In this document: positions 42,431 through 51,719 of the stretch, one piece after another
How the letters are laid out: every line of letters begins with the position of its first letter
Position numbering within the stretch: position 1 is the stretch's first letter
Made by a program: the position numbers and the translations under genes
The notes under the pieces: model-generated
The model's database searches: none
Seen by the model: only the letters and a program-made list of their open reading frames with translations
What the model was told of the DNA's origin: nothing
NCBI GenBank assembly: GCA_046347155.1
Contig: JAXMGT010000001.1
Coordinates: forward strand, 992,001-1,056,000
Reading direction: 5' to 3'
Origin: RPQJ01 sp046347155
GTDB taxonomy: Bacteria > Pseudomonadota > Gammaproteobacteria > Steroidobacterales > Steroidobacteraceae
Length of the DNA: 64,000 nucleotides

Positions 42431-42952
42431 GTGCGACGCGCGACTTCCGGACTCAGGTGGAGCCTGCTGGCGCTGGCAGCCTCCCCAACGATGGGCACCG
42501 CGGCGGGTACCGAGACGCCGCAGCAGTGTGCGGCCGTGAGCGACGACGGTGCACGGCTCGCCTGCTATGACCGGATCTTCCGCGGCGCGTCGGCGCCCGG
42601 CGCACCTTCGGGGGCGGCGGCAGTTGCGGCGGGCGGCGCTGCAGTGGTCGCAGCGAAGAACCCCCAGGACGAATTCGGCCTGACCGAGGCGGCCAAGCGC
42701 GCACGGGACCCCGAGAAGGCCAAGGAGGAGATGCCCGAGAGCATCACCGAGAAGGTGACGTCCGTCGGCCACCGGCCTACCGGCGAACTCGTCGTGACGC
42801 TCGCGAACGGCCAGGTCTGGCTGCAGATCGAGTCCGGCAGCCGGGCCAAGGTCGGTGCCGGGCAGACGGTCACGATCAAGAAGGCGTCGCTCGGGTCCTA
42901 CCTGATGGTGGCGCCCGACCGGATCGCGACCCGGGTCCGTCGCATCAAGTAG
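42431..42952 (+). CDS. Exported hypothetical protein with CxxxxxxARLACYD motif
   Basis: 173 aa, GTG start. A signal peptide is followed by CAAVSDDGARLACYDRIF, a short N-terminal motif that recurs in many proteobacterial secreted proteins, an Ala/Gly linker, and a C-terminal region with VTLANGQVWLQIESGSRAKVG that looks like a small beta domain. Function unknown. It ends 12 bases before a terminator serving the gene on the other strand. Confidence 0.7.
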   Translation: MRRATSGLRWSLLALAASPTMGTAAGTETPQQCAAVSDDGARLACYDRIFRGASAPGAPSGAAAVAAGGAAVVAAKNPQDEFGLTEAAKRARDPEKAKEEMPESITEKVTSVGHRPTGELVVTLANGQVWLQIESGSRAKVGAGQTVTIKKASLGSYLMVAPDRIATRVRRIK

Positions 42953-42963
42953 ATCGAGCGCAC

Positions 42964-42994
42964 AAAAAAAGACGGCGGGCCGAAGCCCGCCGTC
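42964..42994 (-). terminator. Intrinsic terminator of the TonB receptor gene
   Basis: Perfect 10-base-pair stem (42971-42980 with 42985-42994) around a four-base loop that reads UUCG in the minus-strand RNA, followed on that strand by seven T (42970-42964). It sits 33 bases after the receptor's stop codon. Confidence 0.88.
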
Positions 42995-43027
42995 CAGTGC
43001 CTACGTTGCTGTAGGAGTGTCGGTCGA

Positions 43028-45988
43028 TCAGAACTTGACCGTCAGCCCCGCGAACACGTAGCGACCCATGGCGTCGTACACCTGCGGATAGGTGTTGCCG
43101 TTGCCGTACGGCGCACCCTGGTACGGGGTGAGCGGCGGGTCCTCGTCGAACAGGTTGTTGATACCGACGTTCAACGTGTACTTCTCGGCGAACGTGTAGA
43201 TCGCGGCCAGGTCGATGTAGTTCATCGCGTCAAGCGTCTTGAACTTGTGGTTGTAGCCGTTCGGATCGCAACCACCGTTGCCGTCCGGAGGGCACAGGTC
43301 CGTGTCGTTCGAAGACAGGTCCACGTCCACGCTGCCGTAGTAGCGCCACGTCAGCGACAGGTCCACGCTCCACGGAGTCGACCACGTCGTACGGAACGTG
43401 CTTCTCCAGGTCGGAGCCGGGACGCCGCACGTGTTGCCGTAGAACCCGGCGCACTCGTACGACACGCCCGGGGGCACCGGCTGCTCCTCGTAGGTGTCGA
43501 GGTACGTGCCGACCAGGCTGAAGTTGAGCCCGCCCCAGTCGCCCATCGTCAGGGCATACAGGGCGTTCACGTCCCAGCCGGAGGTCTTGATCGTGCCGAT
43601 GTTCACGTTCGTGGCGATGACCTGACCCGAGCCCGTCCACAGGCTGCCCGTCGTCGGGTCGCGCTGCACGTTGGCGCAGGCCGCGCTGCTGCCAGCCAGA
43701 CACTGGTCGACGCTGACGTCCGGGGGCACGCTCGCGATCGCGTCGTCCACCTGGATGTTCCAGTAGTCGAGGGTCAGGCTGAAGCCGTCGAGGAACGTCG
43801 GCGTGAAGACCACGCCCACGGTCCAGGTGTCGGCCTTCTCAGGCTTCAGGTCCGGGTTGCCACCGAAGTAGCCGTTGTACTGCCCGGCCGGGTTGAACAG
43901 CAGGTCCGAGCCATACTGGCTGGCCAGCAGTCCCGAAGCCAAGCACTCCTGCAGCGAAGCCGTCGGGCCGCCGCCGGTGTCGAGGTTCGGACCGCAGGGG
44001 TCCTGGTCCCAGTTGAACAGTCCCTTGCCGGCCGCCGAGTACAGCTCGATGATGTTCGGCGCGCGCACGGCGTGCTGGAAGCTGCCGCGGAGCTTCACGT
44101 CATCGATGATCTGCCAGTCGAGACCCAGGCCGTACGTGTTCGTGTCCGTGTCGGTGCTGTAGCTCGAGTAGCGGTAGCTGGCGCTGAACTGCAGGTCCTT
44201 GGCGAACGACATGTCCTGCACGAGCGGGACGCGCAACTCACCGAAGACGTCGGTCGTGTTGTACGAGCCCGCCACCGGCAGCGTCGGGCCGCCCTGGCCG
44301 GCGCCGTCGCCCGACGCGTAGTTCGCGTCGACGTTGTAGTCCAGGCCTTCCTGGCGGTACTCCGCACCGAGCGCGATCGACACGCCGGACTGGGCGGTCG
44401 GCAGCGTCAGGCCGTACTGCCCGAGGTCGCTCGACACCGAGGCCGAGACCACGGTCTGGTTCGTGTTGCCGTTGCTGAACAGCGGGATCTGCAGGTAGTT
44501 GATGGCTTCCTGCGTCACGCCGCCGATGGCCCAGATGTTGTACGGGACGCAGGCCGGATCGGTGCCGTCGAGCACGGACGCGCAGACCGCGTTGCCATTG
44601 CCGTCGTCGACGACGTTCAGCGCACGGTTCAGGCGGGTGATCGAGAAGTCACGACCGTACCACTGGCTCAGCAGCACCTTGCCGTACTGGGCCGACACGT
44701 CGTAGTTCCAGTTGTCGAACATCGTGCCCTTGACGCCCACGACGCCGCGGAAGCTCGTCAGGCCGATGTTGCTCTGGCGGCCACCACCCTCGACGTTACG
44801 ACGGCCGATGAGCAGGTCGTGCGTCTGGGCCGCGTCGGGAGCGGTGCAGCCGAACGCGTTGTACCACTGCGCGCCGTTCTGCTGGAGCAGCGGGTTGGCG
44901 CAGCTGACCGTGTAGGTGCTGCCGAAGAAGATGCCCGACGGCGCGATCTGCGACACCGAGTTGTTGTCCATGAACATGAACTCGCCGTAGACCTGGGCGG
45001 AATCGTTCAGGTCGTAGTGCACGAAGGCATCGGCGAGCCAGCGCTCGGACGGGCGCTGGTAGTAGTTGAGCGGGCCGAAGTTGTACGAGAACGCCGCAGT
45101 GTAGGGGCGGATCACACCGGTCGTCGGGTCCATCGTCCGGCTGCCGGACCACGCGCCGTCGAGGCTCGTGAAGCGGCCCGGATAGGACGTCGAGGAACCG
45201 CTGCAGGTATCGCCCGCGCCGAGCGTACAGGCGCTGTAGTCGCGCTCCGATTCGAGGATCGCATCGGCCGACATGTAGCCCATGTAGATCGTGGCGTTGC
45301 CCTTGCCGTCGGCGAAGTTCGAGCCGAGCGTGATGCCGAGCGAGTACTGGTCGCCGTCGAACACGCTGCCCGGGGCCTTCGCGTAGCCGCGCGACTCCAC
45401 CAGCTTCTGCATGTGGTTGTCGTGGTTATTGTGGTAATAACCGCCGTACGTGCCGTCGATCTGCACGCCCTCGAACGAATCTTCCATGATGAAGTTCACG
45501 ACGCCCGCGACCGCGTCGGCGCCGTACACGGCGGACGCACCGCCGGTCAGCACTTCGACGCGCTTGATCAGCGACGGCGGAATGGCGTTGACGTCGGGAG
45601 CGACCGGGCCGGTCGGGCTGCCCGCGGGCATGCGGCGACCGTTGACGAGCACGAGGGTGCGGTTCGAGCCGAGTCCGCGCAGGTCGATCGTCGAGGTGCC
45701 CGACGCACCGTTCGACACGTTGCTGCCCTGGGCAGCGAACACCTGCGGCAGCTTGTTCGTGAAGTCGGTGACCTGCTGCGCGCCCTGGATTTCAATGTCC
45801 TTCGATCCGACCACCGTGACCGGGCTCGTGCCCTCGATGTTCGGCTGCGGAATGCGCGAGCCCGTGACGATCACCTGCTCGATCTCGTCGGTCTGGGCGA
45901 GAGCACTCGTCGAGTGCACCCCCAGGCCGGCTGCACCCGCTGCGAGCAGTGCAATCCTTACCGCGCGCTCAATGTTGCGATTGGCCAT
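43028..45988 (-). CDS. Large TonB-dependent outer-membrane receptor
   Basis: 986 aa. Signal peptide (to about residue 31), a TonB-box-like EQVIVTGSRI, then a plug domain with VRNKLPQ-type and LRGLGSNRTLVLVNGRRMP motifs and a barrel ending in FAGLTVKF. It belongs to the big-receptor class of Xanthomonas, Caulobacter and Steroidobacter relatives, which import oligosaccharides, peptides or other bulky nutrients. Start ATG 45988 has a GGGAG site. Downstream is a strong terminator; upstream is a hydroxylase gene. Substrate unknown. Confidence 0.93.
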   Translation of the reverse strand: MANRNIERAVRIALLAAGAAGLGVHSTSALAQTDEIEQVIVTGSRIPQPNIEGTSPVTVVGSKDIEIQGAQQVTDFTNKLPQVFAAQGSNVSNGASGTSTIDLRGLGSNRTLVLVNGRRMPAGSPTGPVAPDVNAIPPSLIKRVEVLTGGASAVYGADAVAGVVNFIMEDSFEGVQIDGTYGGYYHNNHDNHMQKLVESRGYAKAPGSVFDGDQYSLGITLGSNFADGKGNATIYMGYMSADAILESERDYSACTLGAGDTCSGSSTSYPGRFTSLDGAWSGSRTMDPTTGVIRPYTAAFSYNFGPLNYYQRPSERWLADAFVHYDLNDSAQVYGEFMFMDNNSVSQIAPSGIFFGSTYTVSCANPLLQQNGAQWYNAFGCTAPDAAQTHDLLIGRRNVEGGGRQSNIGLTSFRGVVGVKGTMFDNWNYDVSAQYGKVLLSQWYGRDFSITRLNRALNVVDDGNGNAVCASVLDGTDPACVPYNIWAIGGVTQEAINYLQIPLFSNGNTNQTVVSASVSSDLGQYGLTLPTAQSGVSIALGAEYRQEGLDYNVDANYASGDGAGQGGPTLPVAGSYNTTDVFGELRVPLVQDMSFAKDLQFSASYRYSSYSTDTDTNTYGLGLDWQIIDDVKLRGSFQHAVRAPNIIELYSAAGKGLFNWDQDPCGPNLDTGGGPTASLQECLASGLLASQYGSDLLFNPAGQYNGYFGGNPDLKPEKADTWTVGVVFTPTFLDGFSLTLDYWNIQVDDAIASVPPDVSVDQCLAGSSAACANVQRDPTTGSLWTGSGQVIATNVNIGTIKTSGWDVNALYALTMGDWGGLNFSLVGTYLDTYEEQPVPPGVSYECAGFYGNTCGVPAPTWRSTFRTTWSTPWSVDLSLTWRYYGSVDVDLSSNDTDLCPPDGNGGCDPNGYNHKFKTLDAMNYIDLAAIYTFAEKYTLNVGINNLFDEDPPLTPYQGAPYGNGNTYPQVYDAMGRYVFAGLTVKF

Positions 45989-46349
45989 CAGTTGACTCCC
46001 AAGAATATTAGAACCGTGTTGAATCCCGTGACCGGCGCGAATCCAGACGCAGGACCTACTACGTGCCCCCGCGCCGACTGCGCCCGACACGCAAATGTCG
46101 AACGCCGAGCCGGCACAAGTGGGCCGGATCATACCAACGGTCGCGATCGGATGAAAAGCACTCGTTGCGGAAACTCTACAGGCCCGGATGGGCCTGGCGC
46201 CGGGGCTGGATTTGCACCGGTTCTACCGCTGGGAAATCGCCGATTCGCGGTCTTGGCGCACGTCCGGAGAGCTGTTTGTTGCGCCGGCGATACAGTCGTC
46301 GGCCGCCTGGCGTGGCTCCCGCGCGACGCCCGGCCGGGCGTCGTGGGCG
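45989..46349 (-). promoter_or_regulatory. 361-base intergenic region, TonB receptor promoter and leader
   Basis: No gene seen. On the minus strand an extended -10 (TGGTATGAT, hexamer 46133-46128) gives a predicted leader of about 130 bases. The part nearest the receptor is A/T-richer than average. The rest, toward the hydroxylase gene stop at 46350, shows no clear structure. Confidence 0.45.
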
Positions 46350-47627
46350 TCAGTCGGCAGCGTAGTAGTCGCGGACGCCGTTCAGCAGCTCCGTGACCAG
46401 TTCGCGTTCGGCATCGCTCAGGTACGGGTTCCAGACGTCGAACATCAGCTGGACCCGAAGCTGGTCGCTGTCGTTGCGGGCCTCGTGCTCGACGCTGTCG
46501 TCGAAGACCCAGGCCTTGCCGTACTGCCACTCGCGGGTGTCGTTCCCCACCCGGAACGTGCATTTTGGCGGGAGGATCAGCGGCAGGTGCACGATGAGCC
46601 GGATGTTGGTGTCCCCGCAATGCGGCGGGATGACCGTGCGGGCCTCGAGTGCCGAGAAGAGCACGTTGGGCGAGAAGTTGCGTGAGTACGCGAGCGGCAT
46701 CGAGCTGACCACCTCGGTCGTCCGCGGGCAGCGCTCGCAGTTGGCCTCCACCTTCTCACCGTTCTTCCACAGGAAATAGGTGGACCAGCGCGCCGAGTAG
46801 TTGAGTTCCTTCCACTGGTTCACCGGCGAGCCCGGTGGCTTCTGGATGTAGGGGCTGAACTCGTCCTTCTGGTCGGCCAGCGCGGCCTCGCACTCGCGAC
46901 GGATGTCCTCCGTGGCGGCCTCGAGTTCCGGGATCCACGGGAACAGGTCGTTCGGGTAGAACTGCAGCGGGGGCAGCTGCGCGAAGTGCAGCATCACCGG
47001 TTCCGGCGAGTACCGTTTCTTCGCGCCGGTCATGACCGCCAGGGTTTCCTCGAATCGGTCGAGGCGGGCGGCCGGATGGCGCTTGCGCAGGTCGGCAAGC
47101 ACGTCCTCGAGGTGATGTTCGAGCGAGCGCCGGTTCTCCTCGATCACCGTCCGCGCATGCTCGGCGGCTTTCACGAATCCGGCGCCCGCCTGCTCGGGGG
47201 GCGGCATGATCTTCAGCACGTCCTTGAACACCCGGGCGGCCTGGCGACGCCGGCCCAGCCGCTCGAGCAGCATGGCCTGGTGGAGCAGCGCCGGATAGAA
47301 ATAGGGGTCGATGGCCAGCGCCCGCATGACCGCGGCCATCTCCTCCTCGGGCCGGTCCATGTCCTTGAGCGCCAGTGCCGTGTAGAGATGCACCATCGGG
47401 TCCCGCGGTGCCGTCGCCGCCGCATGCTGCAGCACCTGCAGCGCCCCGGCGGAATCCCGGCGGGCGAGCGCCTGTGTCGCCGTCGCGAGCAGCGCTTCGG
47501 TGTGGTTGGGGTCGACCGACAGCACGCGCTGCCAGAGCGCAGCCGCGTCGTTCGGGCGGCCGGCGCGCGCGAGTTCGCGGGCCTGCTGGACCATCGCCGG
47601 CAGGCCGGCAGCCGTGGGAGCGTTCAT
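46350..47627 (-). CDS. TPR-fused aspartyl/asparaginyl beta-hydroxylase
   Basis: 425 aa. Residues 1-200 hold TPR repeats (RAGRPNDAAALWQRVLSVDPN and following). The C-terminal half is the Asp/Asn beta-hydroxylase double-stranded beta-helix, with PPHCGDTNIRLIVHLPL (iron ligand His336) and AWVFDDSVEHEARN (His381). These 2-oxoglutarate/Fe(II) enzymes hydroxylate Asp/Asn side chains of proteins or small molecules, using a two-His iron site. Placed just upstream of a TonB receptor on the same strand. Confidence 0.9.
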   Translation of the reverse strand: MNAPTAAGLPAMVQQARELARAGRPNDAAALWQRVLSVDPNHTEALLATATQALARRDSAGALQVLQHAAATAPRDPMVHLYTALALKDMDRPEEEMAAVMRALAIDPYFYPALLHQAMLLERLGRRRQAARVFKDVLKIMPPPEQAGAGFVKAAEHARTVIEENRRSLEHHLEDVLADLRKRHPAARLDRFEETLAVMTGAKKRYSPEPVMLHFAQLPPLQFYPNDLFPWIPELEAATEDIRRECEAALADQKDEFSPYIQKPPGSPVNQWKELNYSARWSTYFLWKNGEKVEANCERCPRTTEVVSSMPLAYSRNFSPNVLFSALEARTVIPPHCGDTNIRLIVHLPLILPPKCTFRVGNDTREWQYGKAWVFDDSVEHEARNDSDQLRVQLMFDVWNPYLSDAERELVTELLNGVRDYYAAD

Positions 47628-47682
47628 GGCGCGATTGTCCCAGAACCCGGCCGGGCCCGCGAGACGACGTCCGGCCCGGGGT

Positions 47683-48225
47683 TCAGGGCTGGGCCGGGCA
47701 GGCCGCGCGCGCGCGCGGCCAGCCGGTGACCGGCAGGGTCACCCGGTCCCCGGGACGCAGGCCGAGCGCGTCCGCGACTCCGCCCGCGAGCTCGACGACC
47801 AGTGCGACGGCGCCGGGCGACCGGATCAGTGCAAGCGACTGCGGCTCGGCATCGTGCACGATCGTCAAGACGCAGCCGGCGGAGTCGACGAACAGCATGT
47901 CGAGCGGGATCAGCGTGTTCTTCATCCACATCGACACCCGGGCGGGCGGGGCGTAGACGAAGAACATCGCCCGGTCCGGCTCGATGTGCGGCACGAACAT
48001 CAGGCCCTGCTCGCGGGTCACGGGGGTGTCGGCCCGCCATGCGTCGAACTCGTGTCGCCGCGCCGAGCGGGTTTCGACGACCAGCGGTTCGCGCGGGAAC
48101 GCGTCGAGCGGCAGCGCGTCGGACCGCAGGACGTCGGCGCGGCCCTGGGCGCCGAACGCGACGAGCAGCGCTGCGGCCCATTTCCCGGCGCGCCGGACCC
48201 GCCCGGGCGAAACCCGAGCGGTCAT
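47683..48225 (-). CDS. DUF192 protein, exported
   Basis: 180 aa. A signal peptide precedes the DUF192 domain: TREQGLMFV, SMWMKNTLIPLDMLFVDSAG and LGLRPGDRV. The family is widespread and of unsettled function. ATG at 48225 overlaps the upstream lipoprotein stop. Last gene of the PadR operon. Confidence 0.88.
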   Translation of the reverse strand: MTARVSPGRVRRAGKWAAALLVAFGAQGRADVLRSDALPLDAFPREPLVVETRSARRHEFDAWRADTPVTREQGLMFVPHIEPDRAMFFVYAPPARVSMWMKNTLIPLDMLFVDSAGCVLTIVHDAEPQSLALIRSPGAVALVVELAGGVADALGLRPGDRVTLPVTGWPRARAACPAQP

Positions 48226-48905
48226 CGCCAGGCCACCAGCGCCGTCGCGTCGAATCGCGACATCAGCACGGAGCCGCTGCCGTCGAGCGACCGGGCCGGC
48301 TGCACGCAATAGCCCCGCACCGTGATCCGGTAACGGCCATCGCCAGCCGGCAACTGGTGGACCTCGTCCGCGGCACACTTGTCGTCGCCCCGGGTTGCGT
48401 AGAAGGAGCCCGTTCCCTCGCGCACCAGCGTCAGGTTGGCCGGCACGTTCGTCGCGTCCTCACCGGCCGCCAGCGGGCCGATGCCGATGAGCACGAGCAG
48501 GCTGCCCTGTCCCGGCAGCTCGCCGCGATAGATCAGCCGGACCCCGTCGCCGCCCGGTCGGGGCCCGCCGAGGCACTGCGGCGCGGGCGGCGCCCAGGCG
48601 ATCTCGGCCTTCAGGTCGCCGTCGAGCCGGGCCCGCAGGCTGCCTTCGGCCGCGGCGACACAGCGTGCGTCCGGCCCGCTCGGCAGCGACGCGTTGCCGG
48701 CGGCTCCGGCGCCCGCGGCCGCAGGGCCGGGCGACGGCGTCGCAGTGGTGATGGCCGGGGAGGCCGTCCCTGAGGCACCGCCGGTCGGTTCGGCCTGGCC
48801 GCAGGCCGCGGCGAGCGCCGCGCAGGCGCTCACCGCGACGAAGGCCGTCCGCTCAGGCGTCCTGGCCCGGGTAGCGGACCAGCAGGTTCTTGGCGAGGAG
48901 TCCAT
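48222..48905 (-). CDS. Hypothetical lipoprotein
   Basis: 227 aa. Lipobox ALAAAC (Cys35) after an unusually long basic start; the true start may differ, because ATG 48905 lies 53 bases inside the upstream gene. After an Ala/Gly/Pro linker the domain from about residue 80 has four cysteines and YRGELPGQGSLLVLIGIG. Not recognised. Overlaps DUF192 by four bases. Confidence 0.65.
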   Translation of the reverse strand: MDSSPRTCWSATRARTPERTAFVAVSACAALAAACGQAEPTGGASGTASPAITTATPSPGPAAAGAGAAGNASLPSGPDARCVAAAEGSLRARLDGDLKAEIAWAPPAPQCLGGPRPGGDGVRLIYRGELPGQGSLLVLIGIGPLAAGEDATNVPANLTLVREGTGSFYATRGDDKCAADEVHQLPAGDGRYRITVRGYCVQPARSLDGSGSVLMSRFDATALVAWR

Positions 48906-49773
48906 GCAGCTGGCCGATGCCCCGGGAGAGATGCAGCGAGATCGTCAGCAGCAGGATACCGAGGATCGTGACCAACGGCAGCATGGCCGGGTGCGTCACG
49001 TGGACGTCGCCATCGCCCATCTGCACGCCGAGGTTGGCGACGCCGTAGTACTGCAGCAGCACGAGTACCGGCGCGACCGCGAGCGCGACGGACACGATGA
49101 TCCCGACGAGCACGAACGTGAAGTAGAAGATCCCGAGCGGCAGCATCAGCAGGAAATAAACGAGCGTGCCCCAGGTGCGCGGGTCCCTGAGCATTGCGCC
49201 GATGCGCGCCAGGAACGGCGTGTCGCGGTCGGTGTAGGGCGGGCGACGGGGCATCCGGGTGCCGAGCATCGCCTCGACCAGCCGGCCTTCCGCGAGCGCC
49301 AGCACACGCGTCGTGCCGACGAACAGCAGGAAGAACGGCACGCCGATGATCAGGACCGCGAGTCCCACCGACAGCGACAGCCCGGTCACCGCGAACGTGA
49401 AGTAGACGATGCCGGTCACGAGCGCGAGCAGCATGTAGAGCATCGAGAGGTACGCGCGGGGATCGGCGTAGATGCCGAAGAACCGGCCGATCGCCGAGTT
49501 GCGCACAGGCGGCGGCGGGGTCCTGAGCGCCCGCTGGATCGTCGCCTCGTTGCTGCGGTACGCGTCGGCGACCTCGTCGGGCGCGCCGTAGCTCGCGACG
49601 ATGTCGGCGAGCACGGTGGCTTCGTCGGCGCCCGGCCGCTGCGCCAGTTCCGAACGGAGGTGCTCCTCCGCGTCGTACAGAGCGTCCTGCACGAGGGCCT
49701 TGTCGGCGCCCGAAAGCGCCGAGCGCAGTGCGTCGAGGTACTGCTCGACCGTCCTCGGGGTGGGGGCGTTCAT
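48853..49773 (-). CDS. HAAS-type plus sensor-domain membrane protein
   Basis: 306 aa. Residues 1-85 form a cytoplasmic HAAS-like helical domain (VEQYLDALRSALSGADKALVQDALYDAEEHLRSEL), followed by two pairs of membrane helices of the DUF1700/'sensor' type. Such genes are regularly coupled to PadR regulators; here ATGA overlap with the PadR stop. Probably an envelope-stress or membrane sensor; mechanism unknown. Confidence 0.85.
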   Translation of the reverse strand: MNAPTPRTVEQYLDALRSALSGADKALVQDALYDAEEHLRSELAQRPGADEATVLADIVASYGAPDEVADAYRSNEATIQRALRTPPPPVRNSAIGRFFGIYADPRAYLSMLYMLLALVTGIVYFTFAVTGLSLSVGLAVLIIGVPFFLLFVGTTRVLALAEGRLVEAMLGTRMPRRPPYTDRDTPFLARIGAMLRDPRTWGTLVYFLLMLPLGIFYFTFVLVGIIVSVALAVAPVLVLLQYYGVANLGVQMGDGDVHVTHPAMLPLVTILGILLLTISLHLSRGIGQLHGLLAKNLLVRYPGQDA

Positions 49774-50201
49774 CGCTGGGTCTCCTGAAGGCTGGCGCGG
49801 CGCACGATCGCGTCGACGAAATTGCGGGTATCGGTCCAGGTGGATTGCCAGGATGCGAGCACCTCGCGGCCCAGCGGCGTGATCCGGTAGTAGCGGCGGG
49901 GCGGGCCCGAATACGACGGAACCACCCGGCTCGACAGCAGTCCGGCCGCACTCATGTTGCGCAGAACCGGGTAGAGCGCACCTTGTTTGAATGGACTCGC
50001 GGCCTCGGTGTCGCTGCCGAGTCGCTTCGCGATTTCGTAGCCATACAGGTCGGCATCGGCCTCGGCCAGCACCGAGAGGAGGACCAGGGCCGTCAGGCCC
50101 GCGCTCAGCTCACGCTGGAACTTCCGGACGATCGGCTCGGCCGACTCGAGCGGCTCCTGCACGGGATCATCAGCAGTTTCGGCACTCACGGTTTGGCTCA
50201 C
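49770..50201 (-). CDS. PadR-family transcriptional regulator
   Basis: 143 aa winged helix. ELSAGLTALVLLSVLAEADADLYGYEIAKRL and FKQGALYPVLRNMSAAGLL are the PadR signature, followed by the PPRRYYRITPLGREVL wing. It starts the operon PadR - HAAS membrane protein - lipoprotein - DUF192 and likely represses it. Confidence 0.92.
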   Translation of the reverse strand: MSQTVSAETADDPVQEPLESAEPIVRKFQRELSAGLTALVLLSVLAEADADLYGYEIAKRLGSDTEAASPFKQGALYPVLRNMSAAGLLSSRVVPSYSGPPRRYYRITPLGREVLASWQSTWTDTRNFVDAIVRRASLQETQR

Positions 50202-50408
50202 TCATACAGCCTAGTTAAGCATAGTAAATGATAAACACTAATACGAAGTCAACAGTATTGTCTGATTGGCAGGGTGGACGCCGCGCAGGATGGCGGGCGG
50301 GCCGGAGTGACGACGAACACCGGATCGTGGCGAGCGATGCGCGGATGGCGCGGGCGCGCCGGGTCTGTAACATCGGAACCACCGTCCCACCCGATCAGGC
50401 GGAGCCCG
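50202..50408. promoter_or_regulatory. Divergent PadR/glgC intergenic region
   Basis: Positions 50205-50265 are markedly A/T-rich in this GC-rich setting. On the minus strand TTGACT (50252-50247) is a fair -35, with ATTTAC or TTTACT at -10 spacing of 17-18. A loose TAGT-N11-ACTA repeat at the -10 zone could be the PadR site. The glgC side (50270-50408) shows no clear promoter. Confidence 0.45.
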
Positions 50409-51689
50409 ATGAGCACCGAGCAGCAGCGCCAGACCGCTCCGCGCCGATTCCTGAGCCGGCTCACCCGGGGCACGCTCGCGGTCGTGATGGCGGGTGGCCG
50501 CGGCGAGCGGCTGCGGCAGCTCACGGAGGACCGCTGCAAGCCCGCGACGCCGTTCGGCGGCAAGTTCCGGATCGTGGACTTCGTGCTCTCGAACTGCGTG
50601 AACTCCGGTATCCGGCAGATCTCGGTGCTGACGCAGTACAAGGCGCATTCGCTGATCCAGCACATCCAGCGGGGATGGGGCTACCTGCGCGGCGAGTTCG
50701 GCGAATTCGTCGAAATCATCCCGGCGCAGCAGCGCCACGGTCCCAACTGGTACCTCGGCACGGCCGACTCGCTGTGGCAGAACATGGAGATCATCAAGGC
50801 CCACCGGCCGCTGCACGTGCTCGTGCTCGCTGGTGACCACATCTACAAGATGGACTACGGCCCGATGATCGGCTTCCACGTCGAGAAGGACGCGGACATC
50901 ACGGTCGGCGTGGTCGAGGTGCCCGTCGACCGTGCCCGTGAGTTCGGCGTGCTCACGGTGGACCCGACGAACCGCGTGACGCGGTTCCAGGAAAAGCCGC
51001 TCGCGCCGGAAACGGTGCCCGGGCGGCCCGACGTCGCACTGGCCTCGATGGGGATCTACGTCTTCAACCCGAAGCTGCTCGAGAAGCTGCTGCGCGCGGA
51101 CGCCGACGACCCGCACTCCGTGCACGACTTCGGCAAGAACATCATCCCGGCCGCGATCGAGAACCTGAGCGTCTACGCGTATCCGTTCGAGGACGTGCGC
51201 ACGAAGGCGCAGAACTACTGGCGCGATGTCGGCACGGTGGATGCCTACTACGACGCGAACATGGAACTCGTTCGCGTGTCGCCCGAACTGAACATCTACG
51301 ACGAGCAGTGGCCGATCTGGACCTACCAGGAGCAGTTGCCGCCGGCGAAGTTCGTGTTCGACGACGACGACCGCCGCGGCATCGCCGTCGACTCGATGGT
51401 GTCCGGCGGCTGCATCATCTCCGGTGCACGCGTCGCGAACTCGCTGCTGTTCTCGAGCGTGCGGGTGCAGGACTGGAGCGAGGTGGACCGCTCGGTCGTG
51501 CTGCCGCGCGCCCGGATCGGCGAGCGCTGCGTCATCCGCAACGCGATCATCGACGAGGGCGCGGTCGTGCCGGACGGGACGCGGATCGGCGTGGACCCGG
51601 TGGCGGATGCCGAGCGTTACGGCGTGACCGAGGGTGGGATCGTGCTCGTCACATCGGCTATGCTCCGCGCGGCCGGGCGCGGCGGCTGA
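50409..51689 (+). CDS. glgC: Glucose-1-phosphate adenylyltransferase
   Basis: 426 aa, full length. Nucleotidyltransferase motif AVVMAGGRGERLRQLTEDR, substrate lysine region KPATPFGGKFRIVDF, YRTDMDYG-type HIYKMDYGPMI, and a C-terminal left-handed beta-helix with hexapeptide-like repeats. It makes ADP-glucose for glycogen. Start ATG 50409 after a GGCGGAG site. Confidence 0.96.
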   Translation: MSTEQQRQTAPRRFLSRLTRGTLAVVMAGGRGERLRQLTEDRCKPATPFGGKFRIVDFVLSNCVNSGIRQISVLTQYKAHSLIQHIQRGWGYLRGEFGEFVEIIPAQQRHGPNWYLGTADSLWQNMEIIKAHRPLHVLVLAGDHIYKMDYGPMIGFHVEKDADITVGVVEVPVDRAREFGVLTVDPTNRVTRFQEKPLAPETVPGRPDVALASMGIYVFNPKLLEKLLRADADDPHSVHDFGKNIIPAAIENLSVYAYPFEDVRTKAQNYWRDVGTVDAYYDANMELVRVSPELNIYDEQWPIWTYQEQLPPAKFVFDDDDRRGIAVDSMVSGGCIISGARVANSLLFSSVRVQDWSEVDRSVVLPRARIGERCVIRNAIIDEGAVVPDGTRIGVDPVADAERYGVTEGGIVLVTSAMLRAAGRGG

Positions 51690-51719
51690 CCGCGCCCCGA
51701 CCGTGAGGAGTATCCACGG

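Noticed and set aside
43247..46396. 1049-codon open frame antisense to the TonB receptor
   Set aside because: Same reason: no recognisable domain and full overlap with a clear receptor gene.
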